Assembly (NCBI GenBank): GCA_963558185.1
Contig: CAUWFE010000002.1
Coordinates: forward strand, 1 to 64,000
From: UMGS1663 sp963558185
GTDB lineage: Bacteria; Bacillota; Clostridia; TANB77; CAG-508
Length of the DNA: 64,000 nt
Reading direction: 5' to 3'
Below, one piece after another: positions 8,166 to 17,859 of the stretch (its first letter is position 1; each line of letters starts with the position of its first letter). A program made the position numbers and the translations under genes. A model generated the notes under the pieces. The model had not been told where the DNA came from and did no database searches. It was given only the letters and a program-made list of their open reading frames with translations.

Positions 8166-9926
8166 ATGAAGAAATTAGAAAAGTTATGGACTGTACTAAA
8201 AACAGACAAATGGATTCACTATGCCATATTATTAATTATAGGAATTATTTTATCAATACCACTATTTGATATGATGATTAGATATACACATGATGGTTTT
8301 ATTCACTTGCAACGTATTAGTGGAGATTATAGAATGCTTAACCAAGGCCAGTTTCCTGTAATGATTATAGATAATTATTGTAATGGTGATGGCTATAATA
8401 TGAATGTTTTTTATTCACCATTAGTTACATATATTCCGATATTAATTAGATTATTTACATCTACAACAGTAATGGCATTAAAACTTTTTGGAGCATTATG
8501 TATTATTTTATCAGGCTTTACAATGTATCAATTAGTATATAATGTAACTAAAAAAAGAGGAATAGCACTAATAGCAGGAATAATTTATTTAGTAGCACCA
8601 TATAAATTATCAAATGTATATATGAGATATGCAATAGGAGAATTTTCAGCATTAGTATTTTTACCATTAGTATTTTTAGGACTGCATAATTTAATATATG
8701 AAGATGGAAAAAAACATTACTATATAGCAATAGGTGCAATAGGTTTATTATTATGTCACAATATTACAACAATGTATACTGCAATATTTAGCTTTATATA
8801 TTTAATATTACATATTAGAAAACTACAAGATAATGAAGTGTTAAAAAAGATAGGCATAAACATATTATTTATTTTATTATGTTCAGCTTTATATATAGTG
8901 CCTATGCTAGAAGCAAAATCATATACAAGATATGGAATATTTGAAAATTATATAATGGCGACAAATAATGAATATGCATCACAACAGGCACTTGATGTAA
9001 TACAATTTTTTAAAGATACCGAAACATCTGTTAATGCGGTTACATTTAAAATAGGAATCCCAACTTTAATATTATTTTTAAGTACTATATATTGTGCCAG
9101 AAAAGTAGATAAAAAATTAAGAAAAACATATTGGATATTTATAGCATTTTCATTAATTTCATTATGGATGTGTACAAATTTATTTCCATGGGAATATGTA
9201 CCAATAATACTTTGCAAAATTCAATATCCATGGCGAATGTTAGGATTTTTTATATTCTTCAGTACACCAGTATGTGCAATTAACTTATATATATTAGTCC
9301 AAAGATTTATAAAGAAAGACTGGATTAAACTATTAGTATGTAATATTGTATTAATTATATTGTTACTTAACACAATTCCTGCATATCAAGGATTTTATGT
9401 AAATGCAAATAAAACACAAGAAAATTTAATTGCTGATGAAAAATATGAACAAATAATGACAAGTGGAAAGCCAATAAATCATTTTATGCTAAACAGAGAG
9501 TATTTGCCAACTGCTGCTGTTTTAAAACAAGATAGTTATATGTTAGAAAGAAAGCAAAAAACTTACATTTTAGAAGGAGAAGCAACTATTAGTAATGAAA
9601 ATAAAAATAGCTTAACAATGGATATTACTGTACAAAATGGAAAAAAAGATACAATTTTAGAGTTTCCTTTTATAGCATATCCAGGATATGAAGTTATAAT
9701 AAAAACAAATAATAGTGAACAAAAATTAGACGCAGTAGCTTCAGAAAATGGTTATTTAAGTGTAAAATTACCAGAAGATGTAGAACAAGGAGAAATGCAT
9801 ATAGAATATAAAGGGAGTATAATTACAAAAGTTTCATATATAGTATCAGCAATATCAGTTATAATTTTTATAATTTATATAATATACCAAAAAAGAAAAA
9901 TAAAAAAGAGGATTGCTAAAGAATGA
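8166..9926 (+). CDS. PTPS-related/YfhO-like polytopic membrane protein (paralogue 1)
   Basis: 586 residues with about 11-12 predicted membrane segments and a soluble C-terminal beta-rich part (about 420-560), closed by a final membrane helix and a basic tail. It resembles the '6-pyruvoyl-tetrahydropterin synthase-related' membrane family, which has a GT-C-like fold related to YfhO and is probably a lipid-linked sugar glycosyltransferase; there is no evidence of pterin chemistry. The Asp-containing loop after TM1 (MMIRYTHDGFIHLQRI) matches the GT-C catalytic position. Start is the ATG at 8166 with GAGGAG at 8153; the longer TTG frame from 8133 overlaps the RBS. It overlaps the next paralogue by 4 bp (ATGA). 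Confidence 0.75.
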   Translation: MKKLEKLWTVLKTDKWIHYAILLIIGIILSIPLFDMMIRYTHDGFIHLQRISGDYRMLNQGQFPVMIIDNYCNGDGYNMNVFYSPLVTYIPILIRLFTSTTVMALKLFGALCIILSGFTMYQLVYNVTKKRGIALIAGIIYLVAPYKLSNVYMRYAIGEFSALVFLPLVFLGLHNLIYEDGKKHYYIAIGAIGLLLCHNITTMYTAIFSFIYLILHIRKLQDNEVLKKIGINILFILLCSALYIVPMLEAKSYTRYGIFENYIMATNNEYASQQALDVIQFFKDTETSVNAVTFKIGIPTLILFLSTIYCARKVDKKLRKTYWIFIAFSLISLWMCTNLFPWEYVPIILCKIQYPWRMLGFFIFFSTPVCAINLYILVQRFIKKDWIKLLVCNIVLIILLLNTIPAYQGFYVNANKTQENLIADEKYEQIMTSGKPINHFMLNREYLPTAAVLKQDSYMLERKQKTYILEGEATISNENKNSLTMDITVQNGKKDTILEFPFIAYPGYEVIIKTNNSEQKLDAVASENGYLSVKLPEDVEQGEMHIEYKGSIITKVSYIVSAISVIIFIIYIIYQKRKIKKRIAKE

Positions 9927-11686
9927 AAAAAATAATGGAATACATACAGAAAAAGAGATGGATAGATTATATAATAATTTTAATAATAGGAATTGCACTT
10001 TCAATATCATTATCTGATATGATGATTAGAAATACACATGATGGAACAATTCATTTAAATCGTATAGTTGGAGATTACAAGATGTTAAAACAAGGGCAAT
10101 TTCCTGTTATGATTATAGACAATTATTGTAATGGTGATGGATATAACATGAATGTTTTTTATCCACCACTAGTTACATATATTCCGCTATTAATTAGATT
10201 ATTTACATCTACAACAGTAATGGCATTAAAACTTTTTGGAGCATTATGTATTATTTTATCAGGATTTACAATGTATAAATTGGTGTACAATATAACTAAA
10301 AAAAGAGGAATAGCATTAGTAGCAAGTATAATTTATTTAGTAGCACCATATAAGTTAGCTAATGTATATGTAAGATATGCAATAGGGGAATTTGTAGCAT
10401 ATGTTTTTCTACCATTATTATTTTTAGGATTACATAATCTAATAAACGAAAATGGTAGAAAACACTATTATATTGCAATAGGTGCAATAGGACTAATTTT
10501 ATGCCATAATATTACAGCTATGTATGCAGCAATTTTTAGTGTTATATATCTAATACTACATATTAGAAAATTACAAGACAATGAGGTATTAAAAAAATTA
10601 GGAATAAATGCAATTTTTATTGTGCTATGTACTGCACTTTATATATTACCTATGTTAGAGGCAAAATCATATACTTTATATGGAATTTTTGATAATTTTG
10701 TAATGGGAACAAATAATACATATGTACCAGAACAAGCACTTGATGTAATGCAATTTTTTAAAGATACAAGTAATAAGGTAAAATCAGTTAGTTTTAAAAT
10801 AGGAATTCCAACTTTAATATTATTTGTAAGTTCATTATATTGTGCTTCAAAAGTGGATAAAAAAATTAAAAAGACATATTGGATATATATTGTATTTTCA
10901 TTAATTTCCTTATGGATGTGCACAAATTTATTTCCGTGGAAATATGCTCCTAATATATTATGCAAATTACAGTTTCCATGGCGTATGCTAGGTTTCTTTA
11001 TATTTTTTAGCGCTCTAATATGTGCAATTAATTTGTGCATATTAGTACAAAAATTTGCAAAAAAACAATGGTTAAAAAAATTAATATATAGTATAACTAT
11101 AATATTATTTTTATTAAATACTATTCCTTCATATCAGGAATTTTATAAGAATGCTAATAGAAGAGAAGAGGAATTTCCTACAGATAGTGAATTAGAGCAA
11201 TTTTTGAATAAAGGGGAACCTTTAGGATATCTTAAGACGAATATTGAATATATGCCAAGTATAATTAGTTTTAGAGCTAAATTTTACGGAGAAGAAAGAA
11301 GAGGTGGAATTTCTGTACTTGAAGGAAATGCTACTATTAAAGAAGAAAGCAAAAATAGTTTAACAGTAGATGCATCTTTAGAAAATATATCAAAAAATAC
11401 AATTTTAGAATTTCCTTTTGTATTTTATCCAGGATATGAAATAACATTAATTAACGAAAATGGTAAGTATATATTAGAATCTAAAGTTTCAAAAAATGGA
11501 TATTTAAGTACTGTATTACCACAAGATATAGAAAAAGCAAGAATACATGTAGAATATAAAGGTAGTATAATTACAAAAACTTCATATTTAGTATCAATAT
11601 TGTCAGGAATAATATTAATCATGTACATATATAAGAGTAAAAAAGCAGTAAAGGGGGAAAATAATGAAGCAATTGTTAAAAAATGA
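9923..11686 (+). CDS. PTPS-related/YfhO-like polytopic membrane protein (paralogue 2)
   Basis: 587 residues, strongly similar to paralogue 1 throughout. Bases 10188-10263 are identical to 8440-8515 over 76 nt, so the pair is a recent tandem duplication or is homogenised by gene conversion. Topology is the same: a first helix, the HDGTIHLNRI extracytoplasmic loop with the putative catalytic Asp, about ten further helices, a beta-rich exposed domain and a last helix. The ATGA overlap with paralogue 1 implies translational coupling. Sugar donor and acceptor are unknown. The C-terminal exposed domain is the most diverged part. Confidence 0.75.
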   Translation: MKKIMEYIQKKRWIDYIIILIIGIALSISLSDMMIRNTHDGTIHLNRIVGDYKMLKQGQFPVMIIDNYCNGDGYNMNVFYPPLVTYIPLLIRLFTSTTVMALKLFGALCIILSGFTMYKLVYNITKKRGIALVASIIYLVAPYKLANVYVRYAIGEFVAYVFLPLLFLGLHNLINENGRKHYYIAIGAIGLILCHNITAMYAAIFSVIYLILHIRKLQDNEVLKKLGINAIFIVLCTALYILPMLEAKSYTLYGIFDNFVMGTNNTYVPEQALDVMQFFKDTSNKVKSVSFKIGIPTLILFVSSLYCASKVDKKIKKTYWIYIVFSLISLWMCTNLFPWKYAPNILCKLQFPWRMLGFFIFFSALICAINLCILVQKFAKKQWLKKLIYSITIILFLLNTIPSYQEFYKNANRREEEFPTDSELEQFLNKGEPLGYLKTNIEYMPSIISFRAKFYGEERRGGISVLEGNATIKEESKNSLTVDASLENISKNTILEFPFVFYPGYEITLINENGKYILESKVSKNGYLSTVLPQDIEKARIHVEYKGSIITKTSYLVSILSGIILIMYIYKSKKAVKGENNEAIVKK

Positions 11687-13412
11687 AAAAGTAATTTGTT
11701 ATGTATTAATTTTATTTGCAAGTATTATATTATGCATGCCATTAATAAATGATAAAATAGATATGACATATGATGATGGAATACAACATATTTGTAGATT
11801 AATGGGAACCGAGCAATCCATAAAAGAAGGACAACCATATGCTACAATTATGTCCGAATTTTGCAATGGATTTGGGTATTCGTGGAATATATTTTATAGT
11901 CCACTAACAGCTTTTTTACCACTTATTTTTAGAATAATAGGTTTTAATTTTGTAAACTGTATAAAAATATTTATATGGATTTGTACATTTTTATCTGGAA
12001 TATTTATGTTTCAATTTATGGACAAGGTTACAAGAAATTATAAAGTAGCACTCATTTCTTCAATTTTATATATTTTTGCACCTTATAGACTAACAGATAT
12101 GTATGTAAGAAATGCATTGGCTGAATATGCTAGTTTTGTATTTTTTCCATTAATTTTTAATGGGATGTACACTATATTTTATAGAAAAAACAAAAATGGG
12201 TATTTGCTAGCGGTAGGAGCAATTGGACTTATGCTTACACATTCTGTTATAACAATGTATATGGCAATATTTTGTGTAATTTATTTATTATGGAACTTTA
12301 AAAAATTAAAAAATAAAAGAGTATTAAAGAAAATTATATTAAATACAATAATAATACTTGCAGTTACTGCATTTTTCTGGTTACCAATGTTACATCATAA
12401 ACTAAGTACAGATTATGAAGTTTTTGTTCCAGGCAGAATGGAAAGACATGATGCAAATTTTGGAGTGAATATATTACAATTATTAACTACAACTTCGGAT
12501 AATGCTATGATTTTCGAACTAGGAATAGTAACAATATTAGGATTACTACTTTGTATTCCGGTTATAAAAAGAATGAGAAAGCATAAAAATAATACTATAT
12601 ATTCAATATATATGTTTTCATTGATTGCAGGTTTAATTAGTATTATAGCATCATTAGATGTTTTTCCATTTAAACATTTACCACATATATTACAAATGTT
12701 GCAATTTCCATTTAGAATGTTAACATTTTCATCGTTTTTCTTTAGTATAGTTGTTGCAATAAATTTAGGAGTTATATCTAAAAAATTAACAATGAGAGAT
12801 GTAGGAATTGTATTTGTACTTAGTGCAACAATAGCAATTGCTTTAACTAATCATGCACATTACCAAGAAAGTTTTGATGAAAAAATGTTATGGCCAGCAG
12901 TTCCAATTACAGAAAATACAGGAAGGGTACATGCAGGTTGTGCTAGCTTTGAATATTTACCTTCAAAAGCATATAAGAATCTAGAATATATAAAAAATAG
13001 AAATAATGAAGCATTGGTAATAGAAGGCAATGCTCAATTAGAAAATCAAAATAAAAAAGGAACAAAATTAGAATTTGATGCTAAATATGTATTAGCTCCA
13101 ACAAAAGTAGAATTACCATATATATATTATTTAGGATATACAGTTATTTTAGAAAATGATGGACAAAAAGAAGAATTGTGTACATATGAAACAGAAAATG
13201 GATTTATAGGAATAGAACTTCCAATTATGGAAACAGGACATATAAAAGTGGAATATACAGGAACATGGAGCATGCTTGTAGGACACATAATTTCTATAGG
13301 AATATTAGTGATATGGATAATAAGTGTTATAGCTATTAAAAATAAGAAAGTAATAAAAAAGATTTATAAAAAAAGTGATTTTTGTGGAAAAATAAGTACA
13401 GTAAAAAAATAG
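11664..13412 (+). CDS. PTPS-related/YfhO-like polytopic membrane protein (paralogue 3)
   Basis: 582 residues, the most diverged of three tandem paralogues but with the same plan: TM1, the loop MTYDDGIQHICRLMGTEQSI with the conserved Asp, FCNGFGYSWNIFYSPLTAF aligned with the YCNGDGYNMNVFYSPLVTY motif of paralogue 1, about ten helices, an exposed C-terminal domain and a final helix. AAGGGGG before the ATG at 11664 makes the start firm even though it overlaps paralogue 2 by 23 bp. It is probably a membrane glycosyltransferase acting outside the membrane (inference); three adjacent copies suggest different acceptors or donors. Confidence 0.72.
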   Translation: MKQLLKNEKVICYVLILFASIILCMPLINDKIDMTYDDGIQHICRLMGTEQSIKEGQPYATIMSEFCNGFGYSWNIFYSPLTAFLPLIFRIIGFNFVNCIKIFIWICTFLSGIFMFQFMDKVTRNYKVALISSILYIFAPYRLTDMYVRNALAEYASFVFFPLIFNGMYTIFYRKNKNGYLLAVGAIGLMLTHSVITMYMAIFCVIYLLWNFKKLKNKRVLKKIILNTIIILAVTAFFWLPMLHHKLSTDYEVFVPGRMERHDANFGVNILQLLTTTSDNAMIFELGIVTILGLLLCIPVIKRMRKHKNNTIYSIYMFSLIAGLISIIASLDVFPFKHLPHILQMLQFPFRMLTFSSFFFSIVVAINLGVISKKLTMRDVGIVFVLSATIAIALTNHAHYQESFDEKMLWPAVPITENTGRVHAGCASFEYLPSKAYKNLEYIKNRNNEALVIEGNAQLENQNKKGTKLEFDAKYVLAPTKVELPYIYYLGYTVILENDGQKEELCTYETENGFIGIELPIMETGHIKVEYTGTWSMLVGHIISIGILVIWIISVIAIKNKKVIKKIYKKSDFCGKISTVKK

Positions 13413-13486
13413 TTTGCATAAAAAACTTTTAAATTATAAAAAACTATGTTATAATAATACTATTAAACCTAAAGGAGGTACTAAAA

Positions 13487-13753
13487 ATGTGGAAAATGAT
13501 TATAGGGGTAAGTTCCCCTGAAACAGTTACAGATAATATATTTTATTATCTGTATACAACAGAAGATGGAGTTATTCATCGGAAATTGTATGTAAAAGAA
13601 AATGGAAAGCCCACTGAAAAAGAAGATGAGGCAATTATGCCTATCAGCGAAACCCAACATCTAACCATTAATCTTTTTAATAGTAAAAAAGTACAATGGA
13701 AAAAGCAAATTTATTATTCTTCATTAGAACTAAAAGAATACTTTTTACAATAA
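13487..13753 (+). CDS. Orphan small protein, 88 residues
   Basis: Not recognised. A perfect AAAGGAGGT precedes the ATG. No signal peptide or membrane helix; it looks like a compact beta-rich protein. The segment NIFYYLYTTEDGVIHRKLYV resembles MNFYVLEERNGRLYLQYYL of the next gene, and both end in a hydrophobic ELKEYFLQ/ELKKIFLP motif, so the two are probably distant paralogues. Codon use (CCC, CGG, ACC) is slightly richer in GC than in neighbouring genes. Confidence 0.65.
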   Translation: MWKMIIGVSSPETVTDNIFYYLYTTEDGVIHRKLYVKENGKPTEKEDEAIMPISETQHLTINLFNSKKVQWKKQIYYSSLELKEYFLQ

Positions 13754-13771
13754 AAATAAGGAGGAAATGTA

Positions 13772-14050
13772 ATGCTTCCATTTACTATTAAAGGAATTAG
13801 TAACATATCTGAAATTAAAGATATGAACTTTTATGTGTTAGAAGAAAGAAATGGTAGGCTGTACCTACAGTATTACTTGAAAGAAACTGAAGAAAGCATG
13901 GCAGTTAAACAAAATGAAAATTGCTTAAAATTATCATTAGCAGAAACTGAAGGAAAGTTTGCAAAGTTGGCTCCATGCTGTTTCATAGGTGGTGGCTTAT
14001 TCAGAATATTATATGCAACACATGAGCTAAAAAAGATTTTTTTACCATAG
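13772..14050 (+). CDS. Orphan small protein, 92 residues, paralogue of preceding gene
   Basis: Not recognised. AAGGAGG precedes the ATG, 18 bp after the upstream stop, so the two form a bicistron ended by a terminator at 14062. Predicted soluble. Two adjacent Cys-Cys and Gly residues (LAPCCFIGGGLFRIL) form a hydrophobic patch absent from the first gene. The shared FYxLxxxxGxxxxxxYxKE pattern with gene 13487-13753 suggests duplication. No function can be assigned. Confidence 0.65.
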   Translation: MLPFTIKGISNISEIKDMNFYVLEERNGRLYLQYYLKETEESMAVKQNENCLKLSLAETEGKFAKLAPCCFIGGGLFRILYATHELKKIFLP

Positions 14051-14061
14051 CATATATGGAG

Positions 14062-14090
14062 AAAAGCAGATTTTTAATCTGCTTTTTTCT
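14062..14090 (+). terminator. Terminator of the two-gene orphan operon
   Basis: AAAAGCAGATT (14062-14072), a TTT loop and AATCTGCTTTT (14076-14086) followed by T's. Confidence 0.9.
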
Positions 14091-14251
14091 TTCTTAAAAG
14101 TAGTTAATGAATAATGTTTTTTTATAAATTATAACAAAAATAATTAGAAACCATTAAATAGTAATATAGTGTTATCAACTTTATCAATAAATTGTTGACT
14201 TGTTAAGTAAAATGATATAAAATAAATAACGTAAAAGAAAGAGGTGAAAAA

Positions 14252-15580
14252 ATGGCAAAACCAACAGTCGCAGTTGTAGGAAGGCCCAATGTAGGAAAAT
14301 CTACATTTTTTAATTATATAGTAGGAAAAAGAATTTCAATTGTACAAGATGAACCAGGAGTAACTAGAGATAGAGTTTATGCAGAAGCAACATGGAGAGG
14401 AAAAACTTTTAATTTAGTTGATACAGGAGGAATAGAACCTGAATCAGAAGATATAATAGTTTCACAAATGCGTGAACAAGCAAACTTAGCAATTCAAATG
14501 GCAGATGTAATTGTATTTATTACAGATATAAAACAAGGAGTAACAGCAGCAGATGAAGAAATAGCATTAATGCTTAGAAAATCAAAAAAGCCAATTATAT
14601 TAGTTTGTAACAAAGCAGATAATTATGGAAAAACTTCTGATGATATATATGAATTTTATAATTTAGGACTTGGAACACCATATCCAGTTTCATCAGTAAA
14701 TGCTTTAGGAATTGGAGATGTATTAGATGTTATTTATGACAATTTACAAGGCTTAGGAGAAGAAGATGAAAAAGATGTTATAAAAGTAGCAATAATAGGA
14801 AAACCTAATGTAGGAAAATCTTCTTTAACTAATAAAATACTTGGAGAAAACAGAGTAATTGTAAGTGACATTGCAGGAACAACAAGAGATGCTATAGATT
14901 CAGAATTTGAAAATGAATTTGGTAAATATGTATTCATAGATACAGCAGGAATTCGTAGAAAAAGTAAAGTTGAAGAGAAAATAGAAAAATATAGTGTTAT
15001 GAGAACTCTTTTAGCAGTAGAAAGGGCAGATGTTTGCATTATGATGATAGATGCAAATGAAGGAGTAACTACGCAAGATACAAAAATTGCTGGGGAAGCA
15101 CATGAAGCAGGAAAAGGAATTATATTGGTAGTAAATAAATGGGATACAATAGAAAAAGATACAAATTCTATGGAAAAATTTAAAAAGCAAATATATAATG
15201 ATTTACCATATTTATCATATGCACCAATATTATTTATTTCAGCAAAAACAGGTCAGAGAGTAAATCAACTTTTTGAATTAATAAATCAAGTAGCAGATAA
15301 AAATGCAATGAGAGTATCTACTTCAGTATTAAATCAAGTGTTAAATGAAGCAATTAGCATAGTACAACCACCAACAGATAAAGGTAAAAGATTACGTATA
15401 TTTTATATGACACAAGCAAGTACAAAACCACCAACATTTGTTACATTTGTGAATGATAAAAAATTATTCCATTTTTCATATGAACGTTACCTAATAAATC
15501 AAATACGTAAAGAATTTGATTTAAGAGGAACTCCAATTCGTATGATAGTTCGTGAAAAAAATGAAAAGGATGTTGATTAA
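14252..15580 (+). CDS. der: Ribosome-assembly GTPase Der (EngA)
   Basis: 442 residues with the double-GTPase layout unique to Der: first G domain with P-loop GRPNVGKSTFF and DTGG, second with GKPNVGKSS, DTAGIRRKSKVEE and NKWD, then a C-terminal KH-like domain ending in TPIRMIVREKN. It assists late 50S subunit assembly. GAGGTG precedes the ATG. A likely promoter lies at 14193 (TTGACT, 17 bp, TAAAAT). It heads the der-plsY-gpsA cluster, a conserved Firmicutes order. Confidence 0.97.
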   Translation: MAKPTVAVVGRPNVGKSTFFNYIVGKRISIVQDEPGVTRDRVYAEATWRGKTFNLVDTGGIEPESEDIIVSQMREQANLAIQMADVIVFITDIKQGVTAADEEIALMLRKSKKPIILVCNKADNYGKTSDDIYEFYNLGLGTPYPVSSVNALGIGDVLDVIYDNLQGLGEEDEKDVIKVAIIGKPNVGKSSLTNKILGENRVIVSDIAGTTRDAIDSEFENEFGKYVFIDTAGIRRKSKVEEKIEKYSVMRTLLAVERADVCIMMIDANEGVTTQDTKIAGEAHEAGKGIILVVNKWDTIEKDTNSMEKFKKQIYNDLPYLSYAPILFISAKTGQRVNQLFELINQVADKNAMRVSTSVLNQVLNEAISIVQPPTDKGKRLRIFYMTQASTKPPTFVTFVNDKKLFHFSYERYLINQIRKEFDLRGTPIRMIVREKNEKDVD

Positions 15581-15608
15581 TATAAATTTTTGAAAGGGTT
15601 GAAATAAT

Positions 15609-16250
15609 ATGAATATTATAATGTATGTAATAGTAGCAATAGTAGCATATCTTTTAGGAAGTATAAGTTTTTCAGTAATAATTAGCAAAAAAATGGCAGG
15701 ATTTGATGTAAGAAAAAAAGGAAGTGGAAATGCAGGTTCTACAAATGTATTAAGAACTGTAGGAAAAAAAGCAGGAGCACTTACATTATTAGGAGACTGT
15801 TTAAAAGGAGTAGTAGCAGTATTAGTAGCATATGTAGTAGCAATAATAATGAAAGATAGTATTAATGGAGCTTTGCTAATACAAATAGCAGGAGTGGCCG
15901 TAATATTAGGTCATACATTTCCTATCTTCTTTGGATTTAAAGGAGGAAAGGGAGTAGCTACAGCTTTAGGAATTATATTAGTAACTAATTGGAATATAGG
16001 ATTAATTTGCTTAGTATTTGCATTAGTTTTAATGGTATTAACAAAAATGGTATCATTAGGTTCTGTTGGAGCTGCTGTTTTGTTTCCGGTACTAGTTACA
16101 TTTATGCCACATAATGCATATTTAATAGATGGTAGTTATATTATCTATTCAATAATATTAGCAGTTTTTGTAATATATAATCATAGAGCAAATGTAAAAA
16201 GATTATTAACAGGAACAGAAAACAAATTAGATTTTAGTAAAATTAAATAA
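15609..16250 (+). CDS. plsY: Acyl-phosphate:glycerol-3-phosphate acyltransferase PlsY
   Basis: 213 residues, five or more membrane helices. The three PlsY motifs are present: GSGNAGSTNVLRT near residue 38, GHTFPIFFGFKGGKGVAT near 103, and the C-terminal NHRANVKRLLTGTENK. It transfers the acyl group from acyl-phosphate to sn-glycerol-3-phosphate in the first step of phospholipid synthesis. The downstream gpsA supplies glycerol-3-phosphate. Confidence 0.96.
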   Translation: MNIIMYVIVAIVAYLLGSISFSVIISKKMAGFDVRKKGSGNAGSTNVLRTVGKKAGALTLLGDCLKGVVAVLVAYVVAIIMKDSINGALLIQIAGVAVILGHTFPIFFGFKGGKGVATALGIILVTNWNIGLICLVFALVLMVLTKMVSLGSVGAAVLFPVLVTFMPHNAYLIDGSYIIYSIILAVFVIYNHRANVKRLLTGTENKLDFSKIK

Positions 16251-16263
16251 CAAAGGAAGTGTA

Positions 16264-17253
16264 ATGATGAAAAAAATCACAATTATAGGTAGTGGAAGCT
16301 GGGGTATTGCATTAGCAGTACATTTAGCAAAACTTGGAAATGAAATAAAAGTATGGTCTTTTTCTGAGGAAGAAATGAACATAATAAATAAAGAAAAAAG
16401 ATGTAAATTTTTACCGGATTTACATATACCAGAAGGAATTACATGTACAACATCATATAAAGAAGCAATAGAAGGTTCAGAAATTATAGTGCATGTAACA
16501 CCATCAAAATTTACTAGAGATACTGTAAAAGAATATAAAAAATATGTAACAAATCAAGTAATTGTATTATGTACAAAAGGTTTTGAAAAAGAAACTTTAT
16601 CAACTTTAGATACAGTAATAGAAGAAGAAATACCAGGGGTAAAATTAGCTGTATTATCTGGACCAAGCCATGCAGAAGAAGTTTCTGTTGCAATTCCTAC
16701 AGTTATGGTAGCAGCTTCTAAAGATAGAGATGTAGCCTTAATGTTACAAGATGTATTTATGAATGAAAAATTAAGAATATATACATCAAATGATGTTAGA
16801 GGTGTAGAACTAGGAGGAGCATTAAAGAATATAATAGCATTTTGTTCAGGTGTAGCTGCTGGAATAGGTCTAGGAGATAATTCTTTTGCAGCATTAATAA
16901 CAAGAGGACTAGGTGAAATTACAAGATTAGGTGAAAAAATGGGAGGTAAAAAAGAAACTTTCTATGGCTTAACTGGTCTTGGAGACTTAATAGTAACTTG
17001 CTTAAGTGAGCATAGCAGAAACAGAAGAGCAGGAAAACTAATAGGAGAAGGAAAAACATTAGAAGAAGCAAGAAAAGAAATTGGTATGGTAATAGAAGGA
17101 GTAGATAACATAGAAGTTGCACATGAATTATGCAAAAAATATGATGTAAATATGCCAATTGTAGACGCTGTATATGATATGTTATTTAATAATTTAGATC
17201 CTAAAGAAGCTGTAAATATGCTTATGACTAGAGCAAAAAAAGATGAAATTTAA
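16264..17253 (+). CDS. gpsA: Glycerol-3-phosphate dehydrogenase [NAD(P)+]
   Basis: 329 residues. N-terminal Rossmann motif GSGSWGIALAVHLAKLG, VLSGPSHAEEV, and the catalytic Lys in LGGALKNIIAFCSGVAAGIG; NSRNRRAG-like segment (EHSRNRRAGKLIGEGK) for NAD and phosphate binding. It reduces dihydroxyacetone phosphate to sn-glycerol-3-phosphate for PlsY. Two ATGs in tandem (16264, 16267) follow AAAGGAAG; either can be the start. Repeat copy C lies directly after the gene. Confidence 0.96.
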   Translation: MMKKITIIGSGSWGIALAVHLAKLGNEIKVWSFSEEEMNIINKEKRCKFLPDLHIPEGITCTTSYKEAIEGSEIIVHVTPSKFTRDTVKEYKKYVTNQVIVLCTKGFEKETLSTLDTVIEEEIPGVKLAVLSGPSHAEEVSVAIPTVMVAASKDRDVALMLQDVFMNEKLRIYTSNDVRGVELGGALKNIIAFCSGVAAGIGLGDNSFAALITRGLGEITRLGEKMGGKKETFYGLTGLGDLIVTCLSEHSRNRRAGKLIGEGKTLEEARKEIGMVIEGVDNIEVAHELCKKYDVNMPIVDAVYDMLFNNLDPKEAVNMLMTRAKKDEI

Positions 17254-17266
17254 ATATATGTTATTA

Positions 17267-17504
17267 TTTAATGGTTACTTTAAATAAATTCAAATGAATG
17301 CTTGAAATATAATCTTTAAATGAAATTACGAATGTTTATGGAGAAATTTTAGAAATTCTGTGCCATTTTATGGAAAGAGTTCACTTTAATGGAAGGGTGC
17401 CATAAAATAAATTAGAATTTCTTAAATTTCGTAATAAACTTAAGGAATGTAATGAAAAGATTATATTTCAAGAATTCTAGTAAATTATTAGTAACATCAT
17501 TAAA
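17267..17504 (+). repeat. MITE-like dispersed repeat, copy C
   Basis: Inner perfect 16-bp inverted repeat (17301-17316 CTTGAAATATAATCTT; complement 17457-17472) plus weaker outer arms (17267-17279/17490-17504, 2-nt bulge). The core is highly similar to copy A. No flanking direct repeat is evident. It fills most of the 348-bp gap between gpsA and secG. Confidence 0.75.
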
Positions 17505-17538
17505 CAGTAACAAAAATATATAAAATATCAAAAAATAT

Positions 17539-17567
17539 TTGCATTTTATGTATATGTGTGGTAAAAT
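17539..17567 (+). promoter_or_regulatory. Promoter of secG
   Basis: TTGCAT (17539-17544), 17-bp spacer, TAAAAT (17562-17567). Confidence 0.55.
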
Positions 17568-17601
17568 AAAAACATTGAAAAACTTGAGGAGTGAAAAATA
17601 A

Positions 17602-17850
17602 ATGGAAATAGCAAGAAATATTTTATTAGTTATATACTTAATTATATGTGTAGCATTAATTATTGTTGCAACAGCACAGACAAAAGAAAGTCAAGGTGCA
17701 TCTGGTGCAATTACAGGTTCTTCTACAAATAATTTTTATGAAAAAAATAAAGGTAGAACAAAAACTGGAAGATTAAAAAGATTAACAATTATTTTAGGAA
17801 TTTTATTTGCAATCTTTGCTGTAGTACTTGGAATATTATATGTAATATAA
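17602..17850 (+). CDS. secG: Preprotein translocase subunit SecG
   Basis: 82 residues, two membrane helices (about 5-25 and 60-80) separated by the Gly/Ser-rich loop ATAQTKESQGASGAITGSS, the conserved SecG signature. It is part of the SecYEG channel. The secG-rnr order is the usual Firmicutes arrangement, but here a terminator-like hairpin separates them. Confidence 0.93.
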   Translation: MEIARNILLVIYLIICVALIIVATAQTKESQGASGAITGSSTNNFYEKNKGRTKTGRLKRLTIILGILFAIFAVVLGILYVI

Positions 17851-17859
17851 ATAAGAAAA

